In this document: piece by piece, positions 1 through 7,517 of the stretch
How positions within the stretch are numbered: the stretch's first letter is position 1
Layout: each line of letters begins with the position of its first letter
Origin: Roseitalea porphyridii
GTDB taxonomy: Bacteria; Pseudomonadota; Alphaproteobacteria; Rhizobiales; Rhizobiaceae
NCBI RefSeq assembly: GCF_004331955.1
Contig: NZ_CP036532.1
Span: 3,311,501 to 3,375,500 of the forward strand
Direction: 5' to 3'
DNA length: 64,000 nt
Translations under genes and position numbers: made by a program
The notes under the pieces: model-generated
What the model was told of the DNA's origin: nothing
Databases searched by the model: none
The model's input: the letters and a program-made list of their open reading frames with translations, nothing else

Positions 1-2
1 CG

Positions 3-599
3 GCGATGATGACGCACGGGCCGGGCCAGCTTTACATGCGCACCGCTCGTGATGGCCTCGCAGCGCTCGATGGTGCAAAGATCCGTATCGGTGGCGGCGT
101 ATCGGCCGATGTTGCCGAGGCGCTGGGCATGGTCGGGGTCCAAGTGCCCGCCCCGCAGGTGTACGAGACCCTGTCGGGCGGCGTCGCCGATGGCGCGATG
201 ATGCCGATCGACACCAATAAGGCGCTGCGCCTGTATGAGGTTACTCCGGAAACCTACATCATGCCGGGCGGCTTTTACCGCGGTTCCTTCGCGCTCATCT
301 TGAGCGAGGCCTTCCTGGCGCGCCTTAGCGATGAGGACCGCGAGGCTGTGTTGTCGACGACCGGAGAGCGGCTGGCCGCGATGGCGGGCGCGGCCTGGGC
401 CAGGGCGGATATTGCCGGGCTCGAACTGGTGGAGGAGGTGACAAGTATGCACACCTTCTCCGACGAGGATCAGCAAACCTTCGCCGGCATCTCGGCGGGC
501 ATCCGGCAAGAGACGATCGATGCGGTCGCCGACCGTGGCGTCGACGCTGCGGCAGCGCTGGAGATGATTGAAGAAACGGCGCGGGCCTACGTTCAATGA
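3..599 (+). CDS. dctP: TRAP transporter substrate-binding protein, 5'-truncated
   Basis: This is the C-terminal two thirds of a periplasmic DctP-type solute receptor, which delivers an organic acid to the DctQM permease. The frame is open to the window edge, so the real start and signal peptide lie outside. The visible part has the family pattern: 'LDGAKIRI', a stretch ending in 'GVADGAMMPID' (the conserved aLqtGvvDG region), and the helical tail 'EETARAYVQ'. The next two genes encode the small and large permease subunits, and the stop overlaps the start of the small subunit as ATGA at 596-599. The substrate cannot be read from the sequence. Neighbouring monooxygenase and amidohydrolase genes suggest a catabolic substrate. 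Confidence 0.88.
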   Translation, partial: AMMTHGPGQLYMRTARDGLAALDGAKIRIGGGVSADVAEALGMVGVQVPAPQVYETLSGGVADGAMMPIDTNKALRLYEVTPETYIMPGGFYRGSFALILSEAFLARLSDEDREAVLSTTGERLAAMAGAAWARADIAGLELVEEVTSMHTFSDEDQQTFAGISAGIRQETIDAVADRGVDAAAALEMIEETARAYVQ

Positions 600-1143
600 G
601 CGACAGGCCCGAGAGCGGTGCTTCCGATCGCGGCAATCGGGTGGTCGACCATTGGACCACCCGGCTTCCGCTCTATGCCGGGGGCTGATGCTCATGATGA
701 TCCTGGCGCTGACTGTGGTTGACGTTTTCGGACGTTACGTACTGAGCGCTCCGGTGGACGGAAAGACCGAACTGACCCGTCTCATGATGGCGACGATGAT
801 TGCTCTGGCCCTGCCCATTGTGTCGGCTCGCAGCCAACACATCACGGTCGACCTTTTTGATGGTCTGTTCAGTGCCCACGCCGCCCGAGTCCGCGACGTG
901 CTGGTCAACCTGCTCTGTGGCGTCTCCGCCGTCATCCTCGCCTGGTGGGTAATGTTCCGGGCCGAGCGATTGATGAAATGGGGATATGTCAGCGATTTCC
1001 TGCACCTGCCGCTGCACCCGGTAGCCTATTTTGTGGCGTTGATGCTGGCGATTACAGGATGTGTGCTGCTCGGCAAGGCGGTTTTCTGCGCCTTGATCCC
1101 GCTATCCTCCAAGGGCGGCGACCGGTCGTTGGACAGAGTTTAG
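596..1143 (+). CDS. dctQ: TRAP transporter small permease, apparent frameshift near N-terminus
   Basis: This is the four-helix small membrane subunit of a TRAP transporter. The body from about 685 to 1143 gives typical helices ('MLMMILALTVVDVFGRYVL', 'LMMATMIALALP', 'VSAVILAWWVMF', 'FVALMLAITGCVLL'). ATG 596 overlaps the dctP stop as ATGA and encodes a plausible N-terminus ending 'TRLPLYAGG', but that frame stops at 686. The helical body continues in the next frame. Adding one G to the five-G run at 680-684 would join them into one product. An alternative single-frame start at 568 gives an unlikely basic N-terminus overlapping dctP by 32 bp. An internal start at ATG 688 is also possible. The join is an inference. 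Confidence 0.75.
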
Positions 1144-1153
1144 GATATCTCGC

Positions 1154-2488
1154 ATGGCGATCTCGCTCTTGGGCTTCGCTGCCGTCATTTCGCTTGCCTT
1201 CCTGCGGGTGCCGATTGCCTTCGCCATGGGCCTTGTCGGCGTCATCGGTTTTGCCTGGCTGAACGATTGGAACTGGACAGCGACGCTGTCACCGGCGGCC
1301 GGCACGGTACTCGACTCGCTACAGACCGAAATGCTCTCGGTTATTCCCCTGTTCGTTCTGATGGGGTTGCTCGTCAGCCGCGCTGGGCTCGCCGGCGAAC
1401 TCTATCAGGCATCCAATGCGTTCTTGGGTCACCGACGCGGCGGTCTGGCGATGGCGACCATCATTGCCTGCGGCGGATTTTCGGCAATATCCGGATCGTC
1501 GCTGGCGACTGCGGCGACGATGTCGAAGGTCGCTATGCCGGAGATGCGAAAGTACGGCTACGATGACCAACTCGCCACCGCCTCAATCGCAGCGGGCGGA
1601 ACGCTCGGCATTCTCATCCCGCCTTCCGTTATCTTGATCATCTACGGCGTCATGACCGAGCAGAGCATCGACAAGCTCTTCTTGGCCGGCATCTTGCCGG
1701 GACTGGTCGGAATTGCTCTGTATCTTGCGGCGGTCAGATTCATAGTCTGGCGTCGGCCAGATTTCGGCCCGGCGGGTATGTCGACCGGCTGGCGTGAACG
1801 TTCGACGGCGGTGCGGAACGTCTGGCCGATCGTACTTCTCTTCATCGCGGTGCTCGGCGGCATCTATTGGGGCATCTATACGACGACCGAGGCTGCAGGA
1901 ATCGGAGCGGCAGGCGCCCTTCTGATCGCGCTCGTGCGCCGCAAGCTCGGGCGCATGGCCTTGCTGCAGGCACTCGTGGAAACGTTGCAGACGACCGCGT
2001 CTTTGTTTGCCGTCCTGATCGGAGCGGTCATATTTCAGCGCTTTGTTGTCCGCGCCGGACTACCCGAAGCACTGCTCGGTATTGTCACCGCATTCGACGT
2101 CGGGCCAATGGCAGTCATCGTCCTGATCCTGCTGGTTTATTTCCTGCTTGGCTGCGTCTTCGAAAGCTTGTCCATGATGCTCCTGACAGTGCCGGTGTTC
2201 GCTCCGGTCATCGCCGGCCTTGGCCTGTTCTCTGAGTATGGCCCGATGAGCGAGGAACTGGCGCTGATCTGGTTCGGCATCTTCGTGGTGATCGCAACCG
2301 AGATCAGCCTCATCACGCCACCGGTGGGGCTCAACGTATATGTCCTAAAGGGAGTCGTCGGCGATGTAACGACGGGAACAATCTTCAAAGGCATCACGCC
2401 CTTTTGGCTCGTCGACATCGTTCGGCTCATCCTTCTTATCCTTGTTCCATATCTGGCGATCGCCATCCCTCTGACGATGCAGAACTGA
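1154..2488 (+). CDS. dctM: TRAP transporter large permease
   Basis: This 444-residue polytopic inner-membrane protein is the ion-coupled translocation subunit of the TRAP system. It has roughly twelve hydrophobic helices and family motifs such as 'FVLMGLLVSRAGLAGELY' (residues about 53-70), 'GGLAMATIIACGGFSAISGSS' (shortened here to its key glycines and serines) and 'LITPPVGLNVYVLKG' near the C-terminus. Length is normal for DctM. It lies 10 bp after dctQ and 12 bp before the flavin reductase, which points to one transcript and links transport to the oxidative enzymes downstream. Confidence 0.93.
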   Translation: MAISLLGFAAVISLAFLRVPIAFAMGLVGVIGFAWLNDWNWTATLSPAAGTVLDSLQTEMLSVIPLFVLMGLLVSRAGLAGELYQASNAFLGHRRGGLAMATIIACGGFSAISGSSLATAATMSKVAMPEMRKYGYDDQLATASIAAGGTLGILIPPSVILIIYGVMTEQSIDKLFLAGILPGLVGIALYLAAVRFIVWRRPDFGPAGMSTGWRERSTAVRNVWPIVLLFIAVLGGIYWGIYTTTEAAGIGAAGALLIALVRRKLGRMALLQALVETLQTTASLFAVLIGAVIFQRFVVRAGLPEALLGIVTAFDVGPMAVIVLILLVYFLLGCVFESLSMMLLTVPVFAPVIAGLGLFSEYGPMSEELALIWFGIFVVIATEISLITPPVGLNVYVLKGVVGDVTTGTIFKGITPFWLVDIVRLILLILVPYLAIAIPLTMQN

Positions 2489-2500
2489 GGAACCGTACCG

Positions 2501-3034
2501 ATGGCAAACGAAACAAGTATGTCGGTCCGGTTTCGAACGCTGTTTCGCCGCTTCACGACCGGGGTCGCGGTGGTCGGTGTGGTGGGCAAGGACGGGCCGA
2601 TTGGTGCAACGGTCAATTCGCTGACGGCGGTCAGCCTTGACCCGATGCTGTTGCTGTTCTGCGCGCGCAACGGCAGTCGAACCGCTGCACGCATTCAGGA
2701 GGTCGGCGCATTCTCCGTCAATATCCTGACAGCCGAGCAGGAAGATGTTTCGCGGCACTATGCAGGTGCTCCAAGCGCCGAGATCGACTGGAAATGGCGT
2801 AGTGGCAGCAGCACTGTGAAGCTGGAGAACGCAAATGCGATGTTCTCCTGCCGGCTGGAGAAGGTTCATCCGGCCGGCGACCACATCATCATAGTCGGCC
2901 GCGTCATCGCCATGGACGGTCCAGAAACGCCATCGACGCCGCTTCTCTACCATGGCGGCAGCTACGCCGCTCTTCCGCTACCGCGATCAACGCCAGAAAC
3001 GTTTGATCCCCATGACTTCTGGTGGACCGGCTAG
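2501..3034 (+). CDS. Flavin reductase family protein (HpaC/RutF-like)
   Basis: This 177-residue FMN-binding split-barrel protein belongs to the NAD(P)H:flavin oxidoreductases that supply reduced flavin to a partner monooxygenase. Family features include the N-terminal 'TTGVAVVG', 'GATVNSLTAVSLDPMLLLFC' (ending in the flavin-contacting segment) and 'FSVNILTAEQEDVSRHYAG'. It follows dctM by 12 bp and its stop overlaps that of the convergent Crp/Fnr gene by 4 bp. The likely partner is the acyl-CoA-dehydrogenase-fold enzyme at 3847-5073, forming a two-component flavin monooxygenase. The pairing is inferred from proximity. Confidence 0.88.
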   Translation: MANETSMSVRFRTLFRRFTTGVAVVGVVGKDGPIGATVNSLTAVSLDPMLLLFCARNGSRTAARIQEVGAFSVNILTAEQEDVSRHYAGAPSAEIDWKWRSGSSTVKLENANAMFSCRLEKVHPAGDHIIIVGRVIAMDGPETPSTPLLYHGGSYAALPLPRSTPETFDPHDFWWTG

Positions 3035-3708
3035 CCGACATCGATGTGTTCGGCATCATAGGCCGGCGAAATGACAAAAAAACCGTCATCGAGATACAGG
3101 CTGCCGCTCTGCCGCATGCGCTTCAGGGTCCGCGTGACGGTAACGCGCGAAACGCCGGTCATGGCGGCGATCATTTCGTGGGTCAGCCGAGTGCGCACCA
3201 TGTTGCCCTTGGCATGGCTGGTGCCAAACATCTGGCCAAGCCGCGTCAGCAACTCGAGCACGCGCTCTTCGGGGTTGTTCGACACCATGTGCTCGAGACG
3301 CAGCGCCAGCACGCGCTGCTTCAGGCTCGTCAGGCGCAATAAGGCCAGCGCGAAATCGGGATGCTCGCGAAACAAGTCCGGTAGCCTGCCGGCCGCGAAC
3401 TCAAGCACCGTCGTCGGCTCAATCGCGACTGCTGATGAAAAGTTCGGAAACTCGGCAAAAGCCGCCGCCTCGCCACAGATTGTGTCGGGACCCATTTTCT
3501 CCAGCACGATTTCGACGCCGTCGATGCGGACAATTGATATCTGAACGAGGCCGGCGACAACGACATAGAAACTGCTGCTCAGTTCGCCTTGCCCGTAGAT
3601 GTGTTCGCCTGCCCGGAAGGTCCGTTCGCGCGCAAGATGTCGTAACTTCGAGATATTCGAAGCCAACTGATCCGGCATCCGCCAGGTGGCTTCCGGTCGA
3701 CCGGTCAT
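3031..3708 (-). CDS. Crp/Fnr family transcriptional regulator
   Basis: This 225-residue regulator has an N-terminal cyclic-nucleotide-binding-type beta barrel (residues about 25-115, with 'GEHIYGQGE') and a C-terminal winged helix ('THEMIAAMTGVSRVTVTRTL', residues about 170-190). There is no cluster of N-terminal cysteines like the iron-sulfur ligands of FNR, so an oxygen-sensing cluster is unlikely. The effector is unknown. The gene diverges from the monooxygenase gene and its start lies in a tandem 20-bp repeat, which suggests it controls the shared promoter region. The chosen ATG at 3708 opens 'MTGRPEATW'. A second ATG four bases upstream is in another frame. Confidence 0.9.
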   Translation of the reverse strand: MTGRPEATWRMPDQLASNISKLRHLARERTFRAGEHIYGQGELSSSFYVVVAGLVQISIVRIDGVEIVLEKMGPDTICGEAAAFAEFPNFSSAVAIEPTTVLEFAAGRLPDLFREHPDFALALLRLTSLKQRVLALRLEHMVSNNPEERVLELLTRLGQMFGTSHAKGNMVRTRLTHEMIAAMTGVSRVTVTRTLKRMRQSGSLYLDDGFFVISPAYDAEHIDVG

Positions 3709-3746
3709 TCATAGTCACCCAATAGGATTCATAGTCACCCAATAGG
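3707..3746. repeat. Tandem 20-bp duplication at the Crp/Fnr gene start
   Basis: Two perfect copies of ATTCATAGTCACCCAATAGG lie head to tail at 3707-3726 and 3727-3746. The first copy overlaps the start codon of the regulator gene. On the minus strand each copy carries GGGTGACTATGAAT, so an ATG is duplicated, but only the downstream copy leads into the regulator frame. The upstream ATG is followed by a stop after five codons. It could be a duplicated operator or a slippage duplication of the translation start region. Confidence 0.85.
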
Positions 3747-3846
3747 AAAAGGCGACCGCGAGACGGTATCCGGTGATACAGCGCAGGCGACCGCAATGCA
3801 GGTATCTTCTCCTATCACAAATCGAACGGTATAGGGAAATGTCGGT

Positions 3847-5073
3847 ATGGCTCTGCGGCCTCTCCAGAAGCTTGAAGTCGAATACGAACATCGGATGGGT
3901 GGTGAAGAAGTTGTTGCCAACGCCGCATCTTTGGTTCCATGGTTGCTTGATCAGGCCGGCCGGGTCGATCGGGAACGCACGATACCTCACGACGTAGCGG
4001 CGAGGCTGATCGAAACCGGCATCTTCCGGTTGGCGCAGCCGCGCCGCTTTGGCGGCATGAGCGCTTCTCCCAGCGTCATGTGGCGGGCAGTCTTCGAGAT
4101 CGCGCGGGGCTGTGCGTCATGTGCATGGGTCGCTGGCCTGACCTGCGCAAATCTGCTTGTCGTCGGACGCTTCTCGGAAGCGGCGCAAAACGATGTCTTC
4201 CTGTCCGGCGGTTCACCGGTCGTGCCCTTGCTCACCGGCGGTGTGGGCCACGACGTCACGATTGAAACCCGTTCCGATGGCATCGAGGTGTCAGGCAAAT
4301 GGCGCTACGCATCGGGCATCGATCTTGCCTCCTGGGTCGGCCTGCTCGTCAGCCCCAAAACGGAAGATGGTCAGGTCAATCCCGTCCTCGTGCTGGTTCC
4401 CGCCGAGGCTTTCATGGTCGATAATGAAAGTTGGCATGTGATGGGCATGCGCGGTACCGGGAGCAAGAACATTGCTCTTCAGAAGACATTCGTTCCGGCC
4501 TACAGAACGATGGACTGGGCCGCTCTTCAGGCCGGCGAGACGCACGCTACCTGCCCCAACGACGAGGCGGCTTATCGTTTTCCTCTCAATGCGCTGCTCG
4601 CCATGTCGGTGATAGCGCCCACCCTCGGCGTCGCTTCCGCGGTCGCCGAGGAATATGCCGCGATCGTCAGTCAGCGTGTGCAGTCCGGAACGCATCAAAG
4701 GCAGATCGCCGACAAGGCATCCCATGTTGACCTCGCAACCGGCATCGCGACGATGGACCTGCTGCGCAATGCGCTGATCTCCGAAGTCGAGGCGATCGAG
4801 CACAAAGTTGAACACGGTCAGGCATTGAACGTTGAGGACCGTGCCCTTCTGCGTATGAAGATCGCAATCACTGCGCGCAATGGTCTGGCCGTCGCCCAAG
4901 GGCTCTTCGCCGGCGTTGGCGGAAGCCTTTTGCCAGAAGGAACCCGGATCGAACGGCAGTTTCGCGACTTGCATGCCATGAGCAGCCATTTCCTGCTGCA
5001 GCCAGTTCCGATCGGCGAGGCTTATGGCCGGCTCTTGCTGGGCCTTGACCTGCCATCGGGCGCGCGCCTGTGA
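3847..5073 (+). CDS. Acyl-CoA dehydrogenase-fold flavin-dependent monooxygenase
   Basis: This 408-residue protein has the acyl-CoA dehydrogenase fold: N-terminal helical domain ('LIETGIFRLAQPRRFGG', residues about 58-74), central beta domain ('MGMRGTGSKNIAL', about 199-211) and C-terminal four-helix bundle ending near 'MSSHFLLQPVPIGEAYGRLLLG'. The RFGG segment, the lack of an obvious catalytic Glu context and a flavin reductase in the same cluster favour the group D flavin monooxygenases (HsaA or HpaB-C2 type) over a true acyl-CoA dehydrogenase. It would hydroxylate an aromatic or heterocyclic substrate with reduced flavin and oxygen. It diverges from the Crp/Fnr gene and is followed by ridA and an amidohydrolase. 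The substrate is unknown. Confidence 0.8.
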   Translation: MALRPLQKLEVEYEHRMGGEEVVANAASLVPWLLDQAGRVDRERTIPHDVAARLIETGIFRLAQPRRFGGMSASPSVMWRAVFEIARGCASCAWVAGLTCANLLVVGRFSEAAQNDVFLSGGSPVVPLLTGGVGHDVTIETRSDGIEVSGKWRYASGIDLASWVGLLVSPKTEDGQVNPVLVLVPAEAFMVDNESWHVMGMRGTGSKNIALQKTFVPAYRTMDWAALQAGETHATCPNDEAAYRFPLNALLAMSVIAPTLGVASAVAEEYAAIVSQRVQSGTHQRQIADKASHVDLATGIATMDLLRNALISEVEAIEHKVEHGQALNVEDRALLRMKIAITARNGLAVAQGLFAGVGGSLLPEGTRIERQFRDLHAMSSHFLLQPVPIGEAYGRLLLGLDLPSGARL

Positions 5074-5141
5074 GGATGCGATAACCCTGTCCGCGTGTGT
5101 ATCACCGCGCCCATCACTTCATTGCGATCGAAAGACAAATC

Positions 5142-5558
5142 ATGGCCAAGACCACCTCCAATCCAGACAAGCCCGCATTCGCTACGCCGGACGGTTCGAC
5201 GATCTTCAGAAAATTCGGTTACTCGGCGGCTGTGCGTGCCGGCGGTTTGGTTTTTGTCGCAGGCCAGATCGGCCTCAATCCCGACGGCACCGTGCCGGAC
5301 GATGACGAAGGACAGATCGTGCGCGCGTTCGAACGGCTTGAACTCGTGCTGGAAAGCGCGGGATGCGACATGGGGGATCTCGTCGAACTCGTATCCTATC
5401 ATGTCGGTTTGCAGAACCACCTCGCCCAGTTCGTCGAGATCAAGAAACGGTTTGTCCCCGAGCCATATCCGACCTGGACCATTCTCGAAGTTGCCGGTTT
5501 GGCGCGGCCCGACCTTGTAATTGAAGTGAAGGCCGTGGCCGCCGTGCCCGACAACTGA
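5142..5558 (+). CDS. RidA family protein (YjgF/YER057c/UK114)
   Basis: This protein of about 138 residues matches the RidA family of trimeric enzymes that hydrolyse reactive enamines or imines. Visible motifs are 'GGLVFVAGQIGLNPDG' (residues about 28-43) and the C-terminal 'ARPDLVIEVKAVAAV', which carries the conserved Arg and Glu of the active-site cleft. ATG 5142 ('MAKTTSNPD') is preferred over an in-frame alternative at 5097 because the extra residues are not family-like. It sits between a flavin monooxygenase and an amidohydrolase, so it may process an unstable ring-opening product, as RutC does in the Rut pyrimidine pathway. That analogy is inference. Confidence 0.88.
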   Translation: MAKTTSNPDKPAFATPDGSTIFRKFGYSAAVRAGGLVFVAGQIGLNPDGTVPDDDEGQIVRAFERLELVLESAGCDMGDLVELVSYHVGLQNHLAQFVEIKKRFVPEPYPTWTILEVAGLARPDLVIEVKAVAAVPDN

Positions 5559-5600
5559 TTGCCTAACGGTGACAACGGGAATGGCCGGCAAAGCGGTGAG

Positions 5601-7190
5601 ATGGTCAAACGACACCTGCTGACCGGGGGAACGATCTATCGCCACGCGTGGGATGAGCATCCGGCCGAAGCCATGCTCATCGCCGACGGCCGTGTTGCGT
5701 GGTTGGGCGCCGTTCAAGACGCACCGTCGTCGGATCGTGTGGTGGATATCGAAGGCGGCACTGTCCTGCCCGGGCTGACGGATGCGCATGTGCATCTGTT
5801 GGCGGTCGGGCAGGCGCGCAAACAGATTTCGGCCGCAGGGCCGGACAGTCAGTCGCTGGGCGCCTACCTGCAAAGGCTTCAAGAGGTCCATGAAAGCCTG
5901 CCTACCGACGAGTGGCTGTTTGGCGGCGACGTAAATGAGCAACTCTGGCCGGAGAAGCAGATGCCGGATCGGGCCGCAATAGACGCGGTCGTTCCCGATC
6001 GGCCAGTGCTGCTGCGTCGTTTCTGCGGCCACGTCGCGATGATGAATTCACACGCACTTGAGGCATTGGGGTTGTGCCCCGAGACGGCCGATCCGTCCGG
6101 CGGCCAGTTCGACCGGCGCGACGGCGCGTTGACCGGCATCGCAAGGGAGCGTGCCGCCGAGCTCGTGTTTCGCGCTGCTCCGCGGCCAGCGGACGGCGAG
6201 ATCGCCAAATCAACACGGCAGGTCATGGATGATCTGTCGCGTGCAGGTGTTACCGCGGCCGTCGATGCGGCGGTTGGCTTCACTTTCGGTTTCGAGCCGG
6301 AATGGGCGATTTGGAAACTGCTTCGACAGCAGGGCGACCTGCCGCTGCGTCTCGGCTTTATGGCGCAGATCGACCCAGGCACGGCAGAAGTGCTGTCCCT
6401 CGAACCCGGCCGTGACCCTTGGTGGCAGTGGCGCACCCTGAAGATATTTGTCGACGGGATCATCGGCGCCCGTACGGCCGCTCTTCACGGGCGCTATCAT
6501 GACGTCGTTGGAAGCGGCCATTTGATGCATGACCTCGCCGATATCCAGGACTTCGTGCACGAAGCGCACCGTCGCGGATGGCAGGTCGCGGCCCATGCGA
6601 TCGGTGATCGCGCAATCGATGTGATTATCGGGGCGATCGCTTCGGCCCAGGCCGCGTGCCAGCGCGAGGAAACAAGGCATCGGGTTGAGCACTTCGGCTT
6701 TCCCGATCCGTCCGCGTTCCAGCGTGCGGCGGAACTGGGGATCATCATTGTCACCCAGCCCAGCTTCATCCCGCGCATGGCGGATGCCTGGCCCATCGCG
6801 CTCGGCGATCAACACCACCGTTGCTTTCCCGCGCGCTCGCTTATCGATGCGGGTCTGTGCGTCGCCGGGAGTTCCGACTCACCGACCGGCGCCCTTTCAC
6901 CATGGGAAGGAATTCAGGCCTTCGTCACGCGACGCACCGCAAGCGGCAAACAGATGGCTGCACAGGAGACGCTTTCGGTCCGCCAGTCGGTTGACGCCTA
7001 CACGAATGGGGGTGCCGTGGCGATGCAGCACAATGGTTGGCGTGGGACGCTGATCACAGGCATGGCCGCCGATTTTGCCGTTCTGGATAAAAACCCATTT
7101 TCGTGTTCTTCCGAAGACCTTGGACGCATCACGAGCCGACTCACGGTCGTTGGCGGCCAAACGGCTCACGATCCAGAAGGGATTTGGTAG
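5601..7190 (+). CDS. YtcJ-like metal-dependent amidohydrolase
   Basis: This protein of about 529 residues belongs to the amidohydrolase superfamily, a beta sandwich around a metal-binding TIM barrel. Metal-site motifs are visible: 'TDAHVHL' (HxH) near residue 60, 'AAHAIGDRAID' (about 331-341), 'RHRVEHFGFPD' (about 360-370) and 'GSSDSPTG' (about 425-432). Such enzymes hydrolyse C-N bonds in amides or cyclic compounds, and their substrates are hard to predict. An in-frame TTG start at 5559 would add 14 residues. ATG 5601 is preferred because the beta-sandwich domain ('LLTGGTIYRH') begins directly after it and GGTGAG lies just upstream. It is the last gene before IS-derived sequence. Confidence 0.87.
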   Translation: MVKRHLLTGGTIYRHAWDEHPAEAMLIADGRVAWLGAVQDAPSSDRVVDIEGGTVLPGLTDAHVHLLAVGQARKQISAAGPDSQSLGAYLQRLQEVHESLPTDEWLFGGDVNEQLWPEKQMPDRAAIDAVVPDRPVLLRRFCGHVAMMNSHALEALGLCPETADPSGGQFDRRDGALTGIARERAAELVFRAAPRPADGEIAKSTRQVMDDLSRAGVTAAVDAAVGFTFGFEPEWAIWKLLRQQGDLPLRLGFMAQIDPGTAEVLSLEPGRDPWWQWRTLKIFVDGIIGARTAALHGRYHDVVGSGHLMHDLADIQDFVHEAHRRGWQVAAHAIGDRAIDVIIGAIASAQAACQREETRHRVEHFGFPDPSAFQRAAELGIIIVTQPSFIPRMADAWPIALGDQHHRCFPARSLIDAGLCVAGSSDSPTGALSPWEGIQAFVTRRTASGKQMAAQETLSVRQSVDAYTNGGAVAMQHNGWRGTLITGMAADFAVLDKNPFSCSSEDLGRITSRLTVVGGQTAHDPEGIW

Positions 7191-7194
7191 CGTG

Positions 7195-7455
7195 GCCAAA
7201 CGGCACGTCTTGCCGTTTGGGGAGCAATTGCTTTGCCGCTTGAGAAGTCTGCAGTTGTCCGCCGCCGTCCATGGCTCGGACGACAACCATCCCGGGGTCA
7301 AGCCCGAGGGCGTGCTTCAATCGGAAACGTCATCTCTACAGCCGATCATAGCTCAAGGAAAACCGCACTTCCGCTCTCGCCGAGTGGCGTCAGTTCCTCC
7401 TGGCGGCCTCGGGTGGGCACATTCGGCCTGCCAGAGCCCGGTTCGCGTTTGTCTC
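7195..7455 (+). pseudogene. IS6-family transposase C-terminal remnant
   Basis: Translating the plus strand in pieces recovers the C-terminus of an IS6/IS26-type transposase: 'RLRSLQLSAAVHGS' from about 7235, then 'FNRKRHLYSRS' from about 7315, a TAG stop, and 'LKENRTSALAEWRQFLLAA' to about 7400. The frame is broken by a short palindromic insert at 7287-7315 and by the internal stop. The same transposase tail occurs on the minus strand at 18960-19738, so the two remnants bracket the intervening block in opposite orientation. No complete terminal repeat could be identified. The 327 bases between the amidohydrolase and the M81 gene are largely accounted for by this remnant. Confidence 0.8.
7287..7315. 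repeat. Short palindromic element inserted in IS6 remnant (copy 1)
   Basis: A 29-base insert with imperfect palindromic arms around GGGTCAAGCCCGAGGGC separates 'HNH' from 'FNRKRHLYS' in the decayed transposase. Removing it brings the two parts of the conserved transposase tail together. A near-identical 26-base element lies at 19461-19486, at a different position in the second remnant. Confidence 0.72.
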
Positions 7456-7517
7456 ACAGCCATGGTTTGCGTTTGTCCGATAGGCGATCTTCGACGAGCC
7501 CAATTGGTGCTCGGCGT

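Noticed and set aside
3707-3746. The tandem 20-bp repeat as a CRISPR or minisatellite
   Set aside because: There are only two adjacent copies without spacers, and one includes a start codon. It fits a local duplication better.
7500-7517. Terminal inverted repeats of the IS6 remnant
   Set aside because: I could not find matching ends at both remnants. The flanks are too decayed to define them by eye.
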